Notes under the pieces: model-generated
Seen by the model: the letters and a program-made list of their open reading frames with translations, nothing else
What the model was told of the DNA's origin: nothing
Databases searched by the model: none
Position numbers and translations under genes: made by a program
DNA from: Dehalococcoidia bacterium
Lineage (GTDB): Bacteria; Chloroflexota; Dehalococcoidia; Lucifugimonadales; JAGWBF01
NCBI GenBank assembly: GCA_021296025.1
Contig: JAGWBF010000025.1
Coordinates: forward strand, 1 to 15,632
DNA: 15,632 bases
Direction of reading: 5' to 3'
In this document: in pieces, positions 14,942 to 15,632 of the stretch
How positions within the stretch are numbered: position 1 is the first letter of the stretch
How the letters are laid out: each line of letters opens with the position of its first letter

Positions 14942-15018
14942 GGGCGGTTAGCTCAGCTGGTTAGAGTACTGCGTTGACATCGCAGAGGTCAGTGGTTCAA
15001 GTCCACTACCGCCCACCA
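14942..15018 (+). tRNA. tRNA-Val (anticodon GAC), CCA encoded
   Basis: A full cloverleaf can be folded by eye. The acceptor stem is GGGCGGT (14942-14948) with ACCGCCC (15008-15014), discriminator A and encoded CCA (15016-15018). The D arm is GCTC/GAGT with one G-U pair. The anticodon stem CTGCG/CGCAG closes the loop TTGACAT, giving anticodon GAC, which reads GUC and GUU valine codons. The T arm is AGTGG-TTCAAGT-CCACT. Total length is 77 nt. It is the last intact gene before the decayed region at the right end. Confidence 0.96.
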
Positions 15019-15159
15019 TATACAGAAAACTTCCGGGATTCGGGCTCTTCCGTCGAAACCGGGGTGAGCGGCGTAAACCCTCTTCAACCTCTAAATGACC
15101 ATCCGTGAAATTACAAACCTTCTGGCTGGGCACTATTTGTCAAACATGCCTATTGTTGT

Positions 15160-15190
15160 GCTAAACCACTATCGAGAAGATGGTTTTAGC
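15160..15190. repeat. Inverted repeat downstream of tRNA-Val
   Basis: GCTAAACCA (15160-15168) pairs with TGGTTTTAGC (15181-15190) with one bulged T. An overlapping alternative pairs TCGAGA (15172-15177) with TCTCGA (15196-15201). No T-run follows. It could be the edge of a lost mobile element or a small structured RNA. From 15019 to 15210 I find no gene. Confidence 0.35.
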
Positions 15191-15214
15191 GGTTGTCTCG
15201 ACGGAAGCTAGGGA

Positions 15215-15319
15215 GGGTCTATGGGCCGCACGTCGGCGTCGCCCCGCTCCCTCCAGACCCGTTCTAGCAGGCGCTCGTAGGTCAGCACCCGTCCGGCATG
15301 GGTCGAAAGCTCCGCCACA
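15215..15319 (-). pseudogene. Internal fragment of an OmpR/PhoB-family response regulator (winged-helix part)
   Basis: Reading on the minus strand from about 15319, the translation contains VAELSTHAGRVLTYERLLER followed by VWRERGDADVRPI. This closely matches the middle of the DNA-binding domain of OmpR/PhoB-type regulators (LLAEL...AGRVLTYEHLLERVWGERGD). The fragment is about 33 codons. It lacks the receiver domain, any start, and the C-terminal recognition helix and wing, and the frame stops soon after RPIDPP at 15208. It cannot be functional. Its upstream end meets the transposase fragment on the other strand at about 15305-15320, with a few bases read in both. The reading is convincing because a run of conserved residues occurs in one frame. 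Confidence 0.7.
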
Positions 15320-15492
15320 ACCCCGTAATCCGGGACTTCTACCAGCGGCTGCTGGCCGCTGGTAGGTCGAAGAAGCTGGCCCTCACAGCCTGGATGCGCA
15401 AGCTGCTCGTCATCCTCAACTCCATGCTCAAGCATGGCTCGCCCTGGCGCGACCTGACTCCGCAAGTCGCCGCTCATTCCTCTTCCCCTTGA
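15298..15492 (+). pseudogene. C-terminal fragment of an IS110-family transposase
   Basis: About 64 codons ending at a TGA at 15490-15492. The translation has the C-terminal signature of IS110/IS116/IS902 transposases: LRHNPVIRDFYQRLLAAG, KKLALTAWMRKLLVILN and SMLKHGSPW. The RuvC-like DEDD domain and the region with the catalytic serine are missing, so it is a dead remnant. The ATG at 15298 is fortuitous; homology begins at about 15307, where the response-regulator fragment on the opposite strand ends. The native stop seems to be kept. IS110 elements lack terminal inverted repeats and make no large target duplication, so the original boundaries cannot be read. Confidence 0.8.
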
Positions 15493-15549
15493 GTTTCAAG
15501 ACAGTTGCTTGCTGCGAATTGGATCATGTTCTGAATGTATGTGAATCTA

Positions 15550-15614
15550 ACCTGTTTGAGACCTTGGAATGATGCGTCGTTTCTAATGATTTCACGCATT
15601 TCAAAACGACAGGT
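15550..15614. repeat. Nested inverted repeats near the right end of the window
   Basis: The outer arms are ACCTGT (15550-15555) with ACAGGT (15609-15614), continued by TTGA/TCAA (15556-15559 with 15601-15604). Competing inner pairs are ATGCGT (15572-15577) with ACGCAT (15594-15599), and GTCGTTT (15576-15582) with AAACGAC (15604-15610). The stretch is clearly more AT-rich than the rest of the window and has no gene. It may be a mobile-element end or the leader of a gene outside the window. Confidence 0.3.
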
Positions 15615-15632
15615 GATCCGTGCATCCGTATA

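Noticed and set aside
14948..15133. Minus-strand ORF ending over the tRNA (contains GGSGLEPLTSAMSTQ)
   Set aside because: A familiar artefact: the translated antisense of a tRNA 3' half, often misannotated as a protein.
15208..15477. Single 89-codon minus-strand protein
   Set aside because: Only its last third resembles a response regulator. The rest is antisense to the transposase fragment, so it is not one gene.
1..15632. CRISPR arrays, toxin-antitoxin pairs, phage genes, biosynthetic or defence clusters
   Set aside because: No regularly spaced repeats and no characteristic proteins are seen. The only mobile-element trace is the IS110 fragment.

Overview
The window looks like a core-genome segment of a bacterium, GC-rich (roughly 55-60% by eye). 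It is most likely from the Chloroflexota, perhaps a Dehalococcoidia or SAR202-like lineage. That placement is inference. It rests on the architecture of RpoB (a long insertion before the last conserved block, as in Thermus-type subunits) and RpoC (a charged coiled-coil insertion near residue 150), and on the company of FAH-family, AcuC-like and class II phosphodiesterase-like enzymes. No 16S or other decisive marker is present.

Layout. (1) Positions 2-1699: the last ~565 residues of DnaK, whose start lies outside the window. A 90-residue unrecognised protein (1775-2047) follows, and a strong hairpin terminator at 2077-2112 overlaps the end of the next, convergent gene. (2) Positions 2112-4078, minus strand: a two-gene unit of a metallo-beta-lactamase-fold hydrolase resembling class II cyclic-nucleotide phosphodiesterases, followed by an AcuC-type deacetylase. 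Both keep complete metal-ligand sets. (3) Positions 4289-4663, plus strand: a carboxymuconolactone-decarboxylase-like protein without any cysteine, downstream of a perfect TATAAT box. It converges on a fumarylacetoacetate-hydrolase-family enzyme (4697-5479, minus). (4) Positions 5480-5944: a 465-base intergenic region with the rpoB promoter (TTGACA-16-TATAAT). A perfect stem-loop begins at the predicted transcription start. (5) Positions 5945-14825: rpoB, rpoC and a class 1-type dihydroorotate dehydrogenase (pyrD), tightly arranged and probably one operon. A perfect 8-bp hairpin lies between rpoB and rpoC, and pyrD starts at TTG 18 bases after rpoC. (6) Positions 14942-15018: tRNA-Val(GAC) with encoded CCA. 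(7) Positions 15019-15632: a decayed accessory stretch. It holds an internal ~33-codon piece of an OmpR/PhoB-type response regulator (minus) joined to the last ~60 codons of an IS110-family transposase (plus), then AT-richer DNA with nested inverted repeats.

Functionally this is mostly ordinary housekeeping DNA: protein folding, transcription, pyrimidine synthesis and a tRNA, with a few small metabolic enzymes between. I found no CRISPR array, toxin-antitoxin pair, defence island, prophage or biosynthetic cluster, and no convincing undescribed system. The points worth a second look are regulatory (the rpoB leader hairpin, the rpoB-rpoC hairpin, pyrD in the polymerase operon), structural (an arginine in the DnaK linker, the RpoC coiled-coil insertion, a cysteine-less CMD protein) and evolutionary (the response-regulator/IS110 junction beside a tRNA).
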